64,000 nucleotides of DNA from Idiomarina aquatica. GTDB lineage: Bacteria > Pseudomonadota > Gammaproteobacteria > Enterobacterales > Alteromonadaceae. The DNA lies in NCBI RefSeq assembly GCF_003987185.1, contig NZ_PIPS01000001.1, positions 248,001-312,000 of the forward strand, given 5' to 3'. This document shows, piece after piece, positions 1-9,295 of this stretch; the first letter of the stretch is position 1, and each line of letters opens with the position of its first letter. A model generated the notes under the pieces. It worked only from the letters and a program-made list of their open reading frames with translations. It did not search any database and was not told the origin of the DNA. The translations under genes and the position numbers were made by a program.

Positions 1-507
1 AGCACCAATCTGACAGTTATGGTAAAGGTGTACCCCGGACCAAATTTTACTGTTGTTACCGATGCTGACACCGGGCCCAACGTGCGTGTGCGCACCAATA
101 CTGACGTTATCACCGATCGTTGCGCCGGCCTCGATAACGACGTATTCTCCGAGCGAAACGTTACTCCCCAGAGTTACCCCTTCGGCCACCCGCGCGGTAT
201 CCGCAATGCCGGTCGCCGGCAATGGTGTGGTATCTAAAAGTTGTGCCACTTTGGCAAACGCCGCATAGGGATTAGCAATGACAATAGCATTTTGCACATC
301 GCTGTTTTCAGCATCTTTCGGTGACAGTAATACCGCGCCCGCTGCCGATTCCGCTAATTGACTTTTGTAGCGACTGTTTGCCAAAAAGGCCACTTGTTGA
401 GCATTCGCTGACTGCAGGGTACCAACCCCTGTAATGACAAGGTTCGCGTCACCGCGAACCTCACCACCAACATGCTCGGCAAGTTGTTGCAGAGTATACT
501 CAGTCAT
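1..507 (-). CDS. lpxD: UDP-3-O-acylglucosamine N-acyltransferase LpxD (partial, C-terminus off the window)
   Basis: Third enzyme of lipid A synthesis: it adds the second 3-hydroxyacyl chain, taken from acyl-ACP, to the glucosamine nitrogen in the cytoplasm. The 169 visible codons start with MTEYTLQQLAEHVGGEV, contain the N-terminal uridine-binding domain, and then enter left-handed beta-helix hexapeptide repeats from about residue 115 (GVTLGSNVSLGENVVI and following). The catalytic His region and the C-terminal helices lie beyond base 1. The start is the ATG at 507, three bases after the skp stop, so the two genes are probably co-transcribed. The skp-lpxD order matches E. coli. The reading frame is open throughout. 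Confidence 0.95.
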   Translation of the reverse strand, partial: MTEYTLQQLAEHVGGEVRGDANLVITGVGTLQSANAQQVAFLANSRYKSQLAESAAGAVLLSPKDAENSDVQNAIVIANPYAAFAKVAQLLDTTPLPATGIADTARVAEGVTLGSNVSLGEYVVIEAGATIGDNVSIGAHTHVGPGVSIGNNSKIWSGVHLYHNCQIGA

Positions 508-510
508 TCA

Positions 511-1026
511 TTAATTACCTGAAGACATCTCAGTAACCACTTCGTCAGACAAATCGTTGTCTGCTTTCATGAACGCGACTGCACTGCTTTCCAGCACAAG
601 GTCATAACCTTGCTCAGCGGCTACGGCGTTGATGGCCTGCTGTACTTTACCGAGCAGCTCGTTACGTTCTTCCTGCTGGCGACGGCGAGTGTCTTCCTGC
701 AGCGCTTTGCTCTTCAGCTGTGCCTCAGAAATCAACTGCTCCAGTTCACGGTTCAGTTGCGTCTTCTCGTCATTTGACATGATCGACGCATCACGCTCTT
801 GCTTTTGACGCAGTTCCTGGATTTTAGTCTCCAGTTGACGCATCTCTTCAAAGCGATCCTGGAACTCGGCCTGCAGATCTTGTGAGATTTGTTCACGCTG
901 CGGTAATTGTTGGAAAATCGACATCATATCGACCACACCAATCTTCTGCTGCGCTTCGGCTGCACCGGCAAACAGAGCGGTAGAGAGTGCTACAGCGGCT
1001 GCCGTTGTTTTAATTAAAGTTTTCAA
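511..1026 (-). CDS. skp: Periplasmic chaperone Skp (OmpH)
   Basis: Holds unfolded outer membrane proteins in the periplasm and delivers them to the BAM complex. The 171 residues begin with a Sec signal peptide (about residues 1-25, cleaved after AEA), then a short beta segment (KIGVVDMMSIFQQLP) and a long charged coiled coil (about 45-130) that forms the tentacles, and end in the hydrophobic strand typical of OmpH (YDLVLESSAVAFM). Length and layout fit the family. It lies between bamA and lpxD, its usual place; the 52-base gap to bamA shows no clear terminator. Confidence 0.95.
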   Translation of the reverse strand: MKTLIKTTAAAVALSTALFAGAAEAQQKIGVVDMMSIFQQLPQREQISQDLQAEFQDRFEEMRQLETKIQELRQKQERDASIMSNDEKTQLNRELEQLISEAQLKSKALQEDTRRRQQEERNELLGKVQQAINAVAAEQGYDLVLESSAVAFMKADNDLSDEVVTEMSSGN

Positions 1027-1078
1027 TGTTAACTCCTCAATAGACTGTTGTTCGTTTTAAACGATTCTTTATAGTTTA

Positions 1079-3562
1079 TCAGAATGTGGTACCGATATTG
1101 AACGAGAACACCTGCGTTTCATCGCCCTCAACCTCTTTCAATGCCCGACCCAATGAGAACGTCAATGGCCCCATCGGTGATATCCACTGCACCGACACAC
1201 CGGCCGATACACGGAAGTCACCCGGATCACTGTAATCGGATAATGGTTGACTGTTGGGCACCAAATCCAGGTCTTTGTATTGATCGTAATCGAATTCAGT
1301 ATCCCACACTGTTCCCACATCCACAAATACACTGGTGCGAACACTGTTACGCATACCTTCATCGATGAACGGTGTTGGTACAATTAACTCAAGACCACCG
1401 ACGACCTTAGCGTTACCGCCAACCGCATAGCGTCTAACTTGAACACTTTCGGCACCTGTGCCCTCCGGGTAGCCGGATGGCAGACCGGTCGAGTCTGGAG
1501 GTCCTGTTACCTGTTCGGCAAAACTGTAAATTGCCCGAGGTCCAACGGTATTAGGTTCGAAACCACGCAAGTCGCCCTGACCACCGACGCGGAAGGACTC
1601 CCAGAACGGCAACAAGAACTCATTACCGACATCGTCTTCACCGTAGCCGTTACCATAGCCAATGTTAAAGCGCGTCAGGAACGACCACTGGTGATCGTCC
1701 GACAGCGGTATGTAATATTTAAAGTCGTAGTTGGCTTTAAAGTATTGAATATCACTAAACGGCGCAGAAACTTCTACCGAGGCGCGTTGTGATGAGCCTG
1801 AAGTCGGGAACGTGCCGCGGTTGAGCGTGATGCGTTGCCAACCCGCATTAAACTCATAGATATCAAAGGCAACACCTTCGTCTGGGTTTTCACGATCCAA
1901 AAATGCCGAGTAGAATTTTCGGATCTGCTCGTAGCCATCAACGTTGCTGACTTCCTGCTGCTTATAACCAATACCAAAGTTAAAGCTGTTGATTTCATCG
2001 ACCGGGAACCCGATGTTCGATGAAATACCATAGGTTTTTTGATTATAGCGAATTAAGTTTTCAGCTTTTCCGGCATCAAACTCATTCATATACAGTTGCC
2101 CTGACAAACTGACACCGTTGATGGTGAAGTAAGGGTCTGCGTAGGAAATGCTGAAGTTTTTATTAAACCGACTGGTGGAGACGTTAATGCCCGCCCGATT
2201 ACCGGTACCCAGGAAGTTATTTTGTTGTACGCCCGCATTTAATTGCAGACCCGAGTAGTCGCCGTAGCCGATACCGGCGTTAAAGGAGCCCGACGGCTGC
2301 TCTTTCACTTTATAAGTGATATCAACTTGATCATCACGACCGTCAACTTTTTGGGTTGAGCTTTCGACAGTTTCGAAAAAGCCCAGCCGTTCCAGTCGGA
2401 CTTTGCCCTGCTCGACTTTGTCGTCCGACAACCAGGCACCTTCGAGCTGACGCATTTCACGGCGCAGCACGCGATCCTGAGTAAGGCTGTTGCCTTCAAA
2501 ATTAATGCGACGGACGTAGACACGGTTACCCGGGTCAATCGAGAACGTCAGTTTGACCGTTTTGTCGTCGTCATTCCGTTCAGGAATGGCACGAACTTCC
2601 GGGTAGGCATAACCAAAGCGACCAAAGAACCGTGAGATCATGTCTTCGATGTAGGTGACCTGCGCGGCGTTGTACAGCGTGCCTTCCTCGATGGTGGCAA
2701 TGCGCTCAACCAAATCATCGTGACCTTTAAGATCACCGATGACATCGGTACCGCTGACGCGGTATTTTTCACCTTCGTCAACGTTAATGGTGATGTAAAT
2801 GCCTTCACGATCCGGTGTCATCGATACTTGTACCGACGTTACCGTAAATTGCAAGTAGCCACGATCGCGGTAGAACGACTCCAGCGTTTCTAAGTCACCG
2901 CTCAGTTGTTCTTTCTGATAGCGCTTCTCACCAATGACGTTCCACCAGGGTAAATCGTCTTTTAGCTCAAACGCATCCAACAGCAACTCATCCGGGAAGG
3001 CCTTGTTGCCAACAATGTTGATTTGTGCAATTTCAGCCGCATCGCCTTCATCGAAGGTCATCAGCAGTTCAACCCGGTTACGCGGTAGCTCGACCACTTC
3101 GATGGTAACTTCAGCGTTGTATTTACCAACACTGTGGAAGAAATCTTCCAGACCCTTTTCAATACCCGAAATGGTGGTGCGGTCAAGTGGCTCACCAACA
3201 ACAATATTGTTGTCCTGCAGGCTTTGTTCAAGCTGTTCGTCTTTAATGTCTTTATTGCCTTCGAACGTAATCTCAGCAATGGTAGGACGCTCGCTCACCT
3301 GAAATATCAGCGTGCTGCCGTCGCGTTTTACTTCGATGTAGTCAAAGTGCGTAGACGAATACAACGACTTAATCGCGCTGCGAATTTGCATCTCGCTGAC
3401 ATCATCGCCAACCCGGACGGGAATATAGGTTAACGCGGCCCCCAGGGCAACGCGTTGCAAGCCTTTGACTTCAATATCTTCAACTACAAATTCTTCTTGT
3501 GCGTGCACCGGCGAAACCGCCGCTGCCACCATGGCACTCACTAACAGCTTTTTAAACGTCAT
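1079..3562 (-). CDS. bamA: Outer membrane protein assembly factor BamA
   Basis: Central barrel of the BAM complex, which inserts beta-barrel proteins into the outer membrane. The 827 residues carry a signal peptide (1-21, ending in VHA), five POTRA domains (roughly 23-425) and a C-terminal Omp85 barrel that ends in the aromatic beta-signal FNIGTTF. The lid-loop motif that is VRGF in most homologues reads LRGF here (GGQGDLRGFEPNTVGP), a conservative change. It lies 30 bases downstream of rseP and upstream of skp, so it belongs to the envelope operon. Confidence 0.97.
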   Translation of the reverse strand: MTFKKLLVSAMVAAAVSPVHAQEEFVVEDIEVKGLQRVALGAALTYIPVRVGDDVSEMQIRSAIKSLYSSTHFDYIEVKRDGSTLIFQVSERPTIAEITFEGNKDIKDEQLEQSLQDNNIVVGEPLDRTTISGIEKGLEDFFHSVGKYNAEVTIEVVELPRNRVELLMTFDEGDAAEIAQINIVGNKAFPDELLLDAFELKDDLPWWNVIGEKRYQKEQLSGDLETLESFYRDRGYLQFTVTSVQVSMTPDREGIYITINVDEGEKYRVSGTDVIGDLKGHDDLVERIATIEEGTLYNAAQVTYIEDMISRFFGRFGYAYPEVRAIPERNDDDKTVKLTFSIDPGNRVYVRRINFEGNSLTQDRVLRREMRQLEGAWLSDDKVEQGKVRLERLGFFETVESSTQKVDGRDDQVDITYKVKEQPSGSFNAGIGYGDYSGLQLNAGVQQNNFLGTGNRAGINVSTSRFNKNFSISYADPYFTINGVSLSGQLYMNEFDAGKAENLIRYNQKTYGISSNIGFPVDEINSFNFGIGYKQQEVSNVDGYEQIRKFYSAFLDRENPDEGVAFDIYEFNAGWQRITLNRGTFPTSGSSQRASVEVSAPFSDIQYFKANYDFKYYIPLSDDHQWSFLTRFNIGYGNGYGEDDVGNEFLLPFWESFRVGGQGDLRGFEPNTVGPRAIYSFAEQVTGPPDSTGLPSGYPEGTGAESVQVRRYAVGGNAKVVGGLELIVPTPFIDEGMRNSVRTSVFVDVGTVWDTEFDYDQYKDLDLVPNSQPLSDYSDPGDFRVSAGVSVQWISPMGPLTFSLGRALKEVEGDETQVFSFNIGTTF

Positions 3563-3592
3563 TATGAATAGCTACTTATTGTTGATTCTAAA

Positions 3593-4948
3593 TCAGAATG
3601 CGTACCGAACAATATCATTACTGATGGCCAGCACCATTAGCGCAAAAACCAGTGCTGCCCCAATTCGATAGCAAACATCTTGTACTTTTTCTGAAACAGG
3701 CTTTCCGCGTACCCATTCGACCATAAAAAAGGCCAGGTGCCCGCCATCTAAGACCGGCAATGGCAACAAATTAATGATACCCAGGTTAACGCTCAGTAGT
3801 GCCAGAAAACTGAGAAAATAAACAAATCCGTTGCCGGCACTGACTCCTGCCCCTTCAGCAATACTTAGCGGTCCTGCCAAGTTTTTAACCGATACGTCGC
3901 CGGTTAATAATTTTCCAATCATTTGTACGCTGATGACCATCAAGTCCCAAGTCTGTTGCGCACCTTTTACTAAACCGCCGACAATACCATATTGATGGTT
4001 AAATACATAACCCTCAGGTAGTGCCTCGGTCTTTGGCATAATGCCAAGATAACCTATGACACCGCTGGCTCCTTCCTGTTCCCCAACAAGGGCGGAAATT
4101 TGTTGGCGATTGCCATTTCGGGAAATGCCTAACGCCAACATTTGCCCCGGTGACTGCCGAATCACTTCGGTCAACTGCTGCCAGTTTGTTACCGCTTCGC
4201 CGTTGACGGTTTCGATCACATCGCCTTGTTGCAGGCCCGCTTCGGCTGCCGGCGAATCATCCATCACTTCGGCCAACTCGGTATAAACGTGCGGCTGATA
4301 AACGTCGATACCAAGACTACCGAAGGTCGACTCGGTTTCTGGATCAAACTGCCAGTCACTGAGGTCCAGTGTCTGCATACGTTCATTACCATTGCGGCTG
4401 CGCACCACCAGCGTAACGTCTTCATTGCCAATCGCTGACATCAGACCCAATTGCACCTGTTGCCAGTCATAAGCCTCGATATTACCCACTTGCACAATCT
4501 CGTCACCGCGTTGCAAGTTGGCGCGGCTGGCGATGGAGTCTGCGGCAACCTCACCGATGATTGGCTTCACCGTTGGTACCCCAATGCCAAACATCAGCCA
4601 CAATACGGCAACCGCAAGCACAAAGTTAGCGATAGGTCCGGCTGCCACGATCGCAAAACGTTTATACACCGACTGAGCATTAAACGACAAATGCCGCTCG
4701 TGCTCAGCGACCGCGTCAACCCGTTCGTCGAGCATCCGCACGTAACCGCCTAACGGAATAACACCCAGTTGATATTCGGTACCGTCTTTGCCGGTACGCG
4801 ACCAAATGGCCTTACCAAACCCCACCGAGTAGGTGATAACCTTTACCCCACACCGACGCGCGACCCAGAAGTGACCAAACTCATGAAACGCCACTAAGAT
4901 GCCCAGCGTGACCGCAAACGCCGCGGCGTACCCTATAAAATCAAACAT
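3593..4948 (-). CDS. rseP: Site-2 intramembrane zinc protease RseP
   Basis: Cleaves the anti-sigma factor RseA within the membrane, after DegS, to release sigma-E; it also removes leftover signal peptides. The 451 residues have the zinc motif HEFGH at 22-26 in the first membrane helix, two central PDZ domains (about 110-290), and the second active-site segment near the C-terminus (NLGIINLLPLPVLDGGHL), where the Asp of LDGGH is the third zinc ligand. The length equals E. coli RseP. The start overlaps the end of dxr by 8 bases, which suggests translational coupling. Confidence 0.97.
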   Translation of the reverse strand: MFDFIGYAAAFAVTLGILVAFHEFGHFWVARRCGVKVITYSVGFGKAIWSRTGKDGTEYQLGVIPLGGYVRMLDERVDAVAEHERHLSFNAQSVYKRFAIVAAGPIANFVLAVAVLWLMFGIGVPTVKPIIGEVAADSIASRANLQRGDEIVQVGNIEAYDWQQVQLGLMSAIGNEDVTLVVRSRNGNERMQTLDLSDWQFDPETESTFGSLGIDVYQPHVYTELAEVMDDSPAAEAGLQQGDVIETVNGEAVTNWQQLTEVIRQSPGQMLALGISRNGNRQQISALVGEQEGASGVIGYLGIMPKTEALPEGYVFNHQYGIVGGLVKGAQQTWDLMVISVQMIGKLLTGDVSVKNLAGPLSIAEGAGVSAGNGFVYFLSFLALLSVNLGIINLLPLPVLDGGHLAFFMVEWVRGKPVSEKVQDVCYRIGAALVFALMVLAISNDIVRYAF

Positions 4949-6134
4949 AAGCCACCTGCTTAACGCGTTCGCGCGCCCGCTCTCTGACTTGCTGATCCAA
5001 CTGCAGCAATTCGTCTATCGAGGCACAATGGAACATTGGCTGGTGTTGTAGCACCCAGTCACACACTTCGGCAATTTGTGTAAAACCAATCTGCTCCTTT
5101 AAAAAAGCATCCACAGCAATCTCATTCGCCGCATTCAGGCTGGTGGTTGCGCTTTGTCCTTCCCAGCAACTATCAATGGCTAATTGCAGGCATGGGTAGC
5201 GCGCCGGTTCAGGCTGTTTAAAGGTCAGCTCGCCGAGCCGGGTGAAGTCAAGGCCACCCACACCGCTGTTAATACGGTCGGGAAAACCCAATGTGTGCGC
5301 AATCGGAGTGCGCATATCCGGCTGGCCGAGTTGCGCTAACACCGAGCCATCAACGTACTGAACCATTGAGTGAATCACACTTTGTGGGTGGATCACGATC
5401 TGCAGTTGTTGCCGTTGACAATTAAACAACCAGCGCGCTTCGATGTATTCCAGGCCTTTGTTCAACATGGTCGCCGAATCAACGGAGATTTTCCGGCCCA
5501 TCGACCAGTTGGGATGATTGCAGGCCGCTTCCGGCGATTGTTGCGCCAACTGAGGCAGCGGCAAATCCCGAAATGGGCCGCCGGAGCCGGTCAATAAGAT
5601 ATGATCAATACCGGCTGCAGCGAGATCCATGTGCCCAACCTGCTGCTGTTGCTGCTCTGGCAAACACTGAAAAATCGCATTGTGTTCACTATCAACCGGT
5701 AATATGCGGGCGCCACTTTGTTTGGCGTGTTCAATAAACAACTGACCACTGACCACCAAGGCTTCTTTGTTGGCCAACAATACCGTTTTACCGGCATCAA
5801 TGGCGGCCAGCGTTGGACGCAACCCGGCCGCACCGACGATAGCGGCCATCACAACGTCTACGTCGGCGGCTGCACTGACATCGGCTAGGCCTTGCTGGCC
5901 ATACAGAACGGTCGTTTGCTGGGGTGCCAAGGCGCGCTCAAGTTTGACCGCGTCGTCAGCACAACCAATAACCGCATACTGAGGTTTAAATTCACGGCAA
6001 AGCTCGGCCAGTGCATCCACTTGCGTCATTGCCGTTAACGCAAACACACTAAAATCGTCGCGATGACGACGCACCACGTCGAGTGTGTTTTTGCCGATAG
6101 AGCCTGTTGCTCCCAGAACCGTAATACTGCGCAT
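4941..6134 (-). CDS. dxr: 1-deoxy-D-xylulose 5-phosphate reductoisomerase
   Basis: Converts deoxyxylulose phosphate to methylerythritol phosphate with NADPH, the committed step of the non-mevalonate isoprenoid pathway. The 397 residues start with the Rossmann motif GATGSIG (8-14). The metal and substrate residues are visible in LPVDSEHNAIFQ, the GSGGPF loop and the WSMGRKISVDSATMLNKGLE segment. Length is normal. It sits 3 bases after cdsA and overlaps rseP. Its product feeds undecaprenyl phosphate synthesis by the neighbouring uppS. Confidence 0.97.
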   Translation of the reverse strand: MRSITVLGATGSIGKNTLDVVRRHRDDFSVFALTAMTQVDALAELCREFKPQYAVIGCADDAVKLERALAPQQTTVLYGQQGLADVSAAADVDVVMAAIVGAAGLRPTLAAIDAGKTVLLANKEALVVSGQLFIEHAKQSGARILPVDSEHNAIFQCLPEQQQQQVGHMDLAAAGIDHILLTGSGGPFRDLPLPQLAQQSPEAACNHPNWSMGRKISVDSATMLNKGLEYIEARWLFNCQRQQLQIVIHPQSVIHSMVQYVDGSVLAQLGQPDMRTPIAHTLGFPDRINSGVGGLDFTRLGELTFKQPEPARYPCLQLAIDSCWEGQSATTSLNAANEIAVDAFLKEQIGFTQIAEVCDWVLQHQPMFHCASIDELLQLDQQVRERARERVKQVAYV

Positions 6135-6137
6135 GGT

Positions 6138-7001
6138 TTAGTGTAGGAACTCCAGATAAGCAAGGGTGAAAATCGGTACCGCAGCCGTCAAGCTGTCAAT
6201 TCGATCGAGAATACCGCCGTGGCCAGGCAATATCGACCCACTGTCTTTTACCCCGGCAGCGCGTTTAAACATACTCTCGTTCAAATCACCAAACACTGAG
6301 GCTACCACCGTGAATAATCCCGTTAAATAATACCCGGTAAACTGATCCGCCGGAATCTTAGTCCAGTGCGACACCACCATCATCACCACAAATGCCAGAC
6401 TGATACCGCCGCATAACCCTTCCATGGTTTTACCGGGACTCACGGCCGGCATCATTTTATTACGGCCATACCGCACACCGGCGAAATAAGCGCCAACATC
6501 GGCTGCCCATACCAATAATAAAATGAACAACACCACCCAGCCACCAAAATAAGGTTGCAGGTCGATATTAATCGAACGTACGGTGATTAATGCTGCCCAG
6601 GTCGGTACAAAAATTAACAGCCCAAATAAACCAACAATAGAGCGTGTGCGTGACCACAAACGCCGGCTTGACGGGTAATTTACGATCAGCGCCAGGGCGC
6701 AGACCCACCAGACACCGCCCGCAACAATGGTGTAATAGATGAGCGGGTCCAGGGTGCCGTCTGTCCACAGATGTTGGTACGGCACGAATAAGCTGAGCAC
6801 ACCAATGATTGCGCCCACCGCCACGGTATAGGCGATTCGACCGCTGGTTTTTGTCACCCCCATTAACGGCGACCATTCCCAGGCGCCCAGCATCAGCACG
6901 GCTTGAATGAAAAGAGAAAATCCCCAAAGCGGCAATAAAAAGACCGCATACAAAGCAACCGGTATTAACAGCAAAGCTGTGAGTATTCGTTGTTTTAACA
7001 A
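6138..7001 (-). CDS. cdsA: Phosphatidate cytidylyltransferase CdsA
   Basis: Makes CDP-diacylglycerol from CTP and phosphatidic acid in the inner membrane, the branch point for all phospholipids. The 287 residues hold several transmembrane helices and end with the CdsA signature (about 215-275: FGDLNESMFKRAAGVKDSG followed by LPGHGGILDRIDS). The start codon is TTG at 7001: GAGG lies 8 bases upstream and the family-typical N-terminus MLKQRILTALLLIP begins there. The gap to uppS is 3 bases, so translation is probably coupled. Confidence 0.95.
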   Translation of the reverse strand: MLKQRILTALLLIPVALYAVFLLPLWGFSLFIQAVLMLGAWEWSPLMGVTKTSGRIAYTVAVGAIIGVLSLFVPYQHLWTDGTLDPLIYYTIVAGGVWWVCALALIVNYPSSRRLWSRTRSIVGLFGLLIFVPTWAALITVRSINIDLQPYFGGWVVLFILLLVWAADVGAYFAGVRYGRNKMMPAVSPGKTMEGLCGGISLAFVVMMVVSHWTKIPADQFTGYYLTGLFTVVASVFGDLNESMFKRAAGVKDSGSILPGHGGILDRIDSLTAAVPIFTLAYLEFLH

Positions 7002-7004
7002 AAA

Positions 7005-7778
7005 TTATTCCTCTACCCGGGTTTCCAGATCGCGCATGACGCTGTCGAGCTGCTCACTGGTTAAACCAAAGCGACGTTCGCGCTGAGCGAACTCAGTAAT
7101 TGCTTTGGAAAACGTTTCGTCGTCAAAGTCAGGCCATAAAACGGGCGTAAAATACAACTCCGCATAGGCAGCCTGCCACAATAAAAAGTTACTGATGCGA
7201 CACTCGCCACCGGTTCTGATTAATAAGTCCGGAGTCGGCTGGCCCGCTAATTGTAACTGCGCCGCAAAGCGTTCACTGTTGATGTCTGAGCTGCTTAAAG
7301 CCCCGCTTTCAACCTGTTTCGCCAATGCCTGCGCTGCTTGAATAATATCCCATTGACCACCATAGTTGGCCGCAATGTTTAAGGTCAATGCGTTATTATT
7401 CGCGGTCTTTTCCTCGGCTTCGCTGATTTGCCGCTGCAGACGAGTGGAAAAACGCGACTTATCGCCAATGATATTCAATTTAATGTTGTTCTGGTGCAGC
7501 TTTTTCACTTCGCGTTTCAGCACCGTCATAAACAAGTCCATTAACACCGAAACTTCTTTTTCCGGACGTTGCCAGTTCTCGCTACTGAAAGCGAATAAGG
7601 TTAACGACTGAATACCATTACGACGGGCGAAGGCGACCGCACGCCGAACAGCCTCGGCGCCAGCTTTGTGACCAAAGGTGCGCAGTTTACCACGCTGTTT
7701 TGCCCACCGGCCATTACCGTCCATGATAATTGCTACGTGCTTAGGCACTAACTGCTGTAGCGATGGGAGTTCTGTCAT
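7005..7778 (-). CDS. uppS: Undecaprenyl diphosphate synthase UppS (IspU)
   Basis: Cytoplasmic cis-prenyltransferase that adds eight isopentenyl units to farnesyl diphosphate to give the C55 carrier for peptidoglycan and O-antigen. The 257 residues carry the catalytic Asp motif [13 protein letters not shown] (18-30), the [11 protein letters not shown] segment and the C-terminal [15 protein letters not shown] and [12 protein letters not shown] blocks. It is the first gene after the hairpin at 7799-7831, so it may open its own transcript running through cdsA-dxr-rseP-bamA. The Shine-Dalgarno before its ATG is weak. Confidence 0.97.
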   Translation of the reverse strand: MTELPSLQQLVPKHVAIIMDGNGRWAKQRGKLRTFGHKAGAEAVRRAVAFARRNGIQSLTLFAFSSENWQRPEKEVSVLMDLFMTVLKREVKKLHQNNIKLNIIGDKSRFSTRLQRQISEAEEKTANNNALTLNIAANYGGQWDIIQAAQALAKQVESGALSSSDINSERFAAQLQLAGQPTPDLLIRTGGECRISNFLLWQAAYAELYFTPVLWPDFDDETFSKAITEFAQRERRFGLTSEQLDSVMRDLETRVEE

Positions 7779-7798
7779 GCTTCTGCCATAGATAATAA

Positions 7799-7831
7799 AA
7801 ACGCCGCGCGAGAAGATCTTACACGGCGTTT
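7799..7831 (-). terminator. Hairpin with T tract between frr and uppS
   Basis: Read on the minus strand, AAACGCCG (7831-7824) pairs with CGGCGTTT (7806-7799) across a 17-base loop and is followed by TTATTATC. It ends pyrH-frr transcription or attenuates it before uppS. The loop is longer than in strong terminators, so partial read-through is likely. Confidence 0.6.
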
Positions 7832-7857
7832 AACACCAAAATTGAGCGCTAATCGAA

Positions 7858-8415
7858 TCAGACTTCCATTAAGTCTTGTTCTTTTGCCTTCAGCGCTTCA
7901 TCGATCTGCTTAACATATTTGTCCGTGATCTTTTGGATTTGTTCCTCAGCAGCGCGTTCTTCGTCTTCTGTAATTTCCTTTTCCTTCAGCAATTCTTTCA
8001 CATCGCTGTTGGCATCACGACGAATATTACGAACCGCGACACGGCCTTGTTCCGCTTCGTTACGAACGATCTTAACCAGGTCACGACGACGCTCTTCGGT
8101 TAACGGAGGCAGAGGAATGCGGATGACTGAGCCGGCCGATGCAGGGTTTAAGCCCAGATCAGAGCTCATGATGGCTTTCTCAACGGCCTGAGTCGATGAC
8201 TTATCAAACACCGTCAATGCCAGGGTGCGAGAATCTTCTGTAGTAATGTTTGCCAGCTGTTTTAGCGGCGTGTCGCTACCGTAGTAATTCACCATCACGC
8301 CATCGAGCAGGCTTGGGTGAGCACGACCGGTACGAACTTTACTCATTTGACTGCGCAGAGACTCTACGCTTTTTTGCATGCGCTGTTCAGCGTCTTTTAT
8401 AATTTCATCAATCAC
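7858..8415 (-). CDS. frr: Ribosome recycling factor
   Basis: Splits post-termination ribosomes together with EF-G. The 185 residues match the family length and show the RRF features: N-terminal helix [35 protein letters not shown] at about 26-40, [13 protein letters not shown], and a long three-helix bundle. The start codon is GTG, as in E. coli frr. It lies 11 bases downstream of pyrH, the usual pair, and a hairpin follows it. Confidence 0.97.
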   Translation of the reverse strand: MIDEIIKDAEQRMQKSVESLRSQMSKVRTGRAHPSLLDGVMVNYYGSDTPLKQLANITTEDSRTLALTVFDKSSTQAVEKAIMSSDLGLNPASAGSVIRIPLPPLTEERRRDLVKIVRNEAEQGRVAVRNIRRDANSDVKELLKEKEITEDEERAAEEQIQKITDKYVKQIDEALKAKEQDLMEV

Positions 8416-8426
8416 GTTGCTACCTT

Positions 8427-9179
8427 TTACTTGATTCTTTGATCATTATTGGCGTCTTTACTGATCAGTGTACCTTCTTCTTCACCAAGAATCACTGACC
8501 TTAGCGCACCAGGCTTGTTCATATTAAATACACGGATCGGTAAACCATGGTCACGAGCCAGGGTAAATGCGGCCAAATCCATCACTTTTAATTGTTGCTG
8601 CAACACATCATCGTAATTAATGTGGCGATACAACGTCGCGTCAGGGTTTTGCACGGGGTCAGCAGAATAAACGCCATCGACCTTAGTACCCTTCAGAACC
8701 ACATCCGCTTCGATCTCGATGCCGCGCAAACACGCCGCAGAGTCGGTGGTAAAAAACGGGTTGCCAGTACCGGCTGAGAATATCACCACTCGGCCTGACT
8801 TGAGTAAACTGATGGCTTCCGCCCAGTTATAGCTGTCACACACACCGGTCAATTCAATCGCGGACATTAAACGCGCGTTAACAAAAGCACGGTGCAGTGC
8901 GTCACGCATGGCAAGACCGTTCATTACGGTCGCCAGCATCCCCATATGGTCGCCAACGACCCGATTCATTCCGGCCTTAGCCAGGCCTTCACCGCGAAAT
9001 AAATTACCGCCGCCGATAACTAAGCCCACTTGCACACCAAGTTCGACCAATTCTTTAATTTCTTGTGCCATTCTGTCCAGCACTTTTGCGTCTATACCGA
9101 AAGGCTCATCGCCCATCAGTGCTTCGCCACTGAGTTTTAATAAAATTCGTCGATAGCTGGGTTTCGGGTGGGTGCTCAT
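8427..9179 (-). CDS. pyrH: Uridylate kinase
   Basis: Phosphorylates UMP to UDP in pyrimidine synthesis; bacterial PyrH is a hexamer of the amino-acid kinase fold, activated by GTP and inhibited by UTP. The protein has [13 protein letters not shown] near the N-terminus, [20 protein letters not shown] and [15 protein letters not shown]. Two ATGs are adjacent (9182 and 9179). The second is chosen because it sits 5 bases from GAGG and gives the N-terminus [11 protein letters not shown], aligned with E. coli PyrH. This gives 250 residues. It is separated from tsf by a strong terminator. Confidence 0.96.
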   Translation of the reverse strand: MSTHPKPSYRRILLKLSGEALMGDEPFGIDAKVLDRMAQEIKELVELGVQVGLVIGGGNLFRGEGLAKAGMNRVVGDHMGMLATVMNGLAMRDALHRAFVNARLMSAIELTGVCDSYNWAEAISLLKSGRVVIFSAGTGNPFFTTDSAACLRGIEIEADVVLKGTKVDGVYSADPVQNPDATLYRHINYDDVLQQQLKVMDLAAFTLARDHGLPIRVFNMNKPGALRSVILGEEEGTLISKDANNDQRIK

Positions 9180-9225
9180 CATAGCCTCGCTTTAGCCTTT
9201 TATTCGATAAGAAGTATATTCAAAA

Positions 9226-9260
9226 AAAACCGCGTCCTGAACCTTCAAGACGCGGTTTTT
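9226..9260 (-). terminator. rpsB-tsf terminator
   Basis: Inverted repeat AAAACCGCGTC (9226-9236) and GACGCGGTTTT (9249-9259), with further pairing of TGAA and TTCA inside the loop. Runs of T follow on the minus strand and of A precede on the plus strand, so it can act in both directions. It separates tsf from pyrH. Confidence 0.9.
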
Positions 9261-9295
9261 GTTCATTACTTAGGGGACGACCCGGTCACAAAGAA

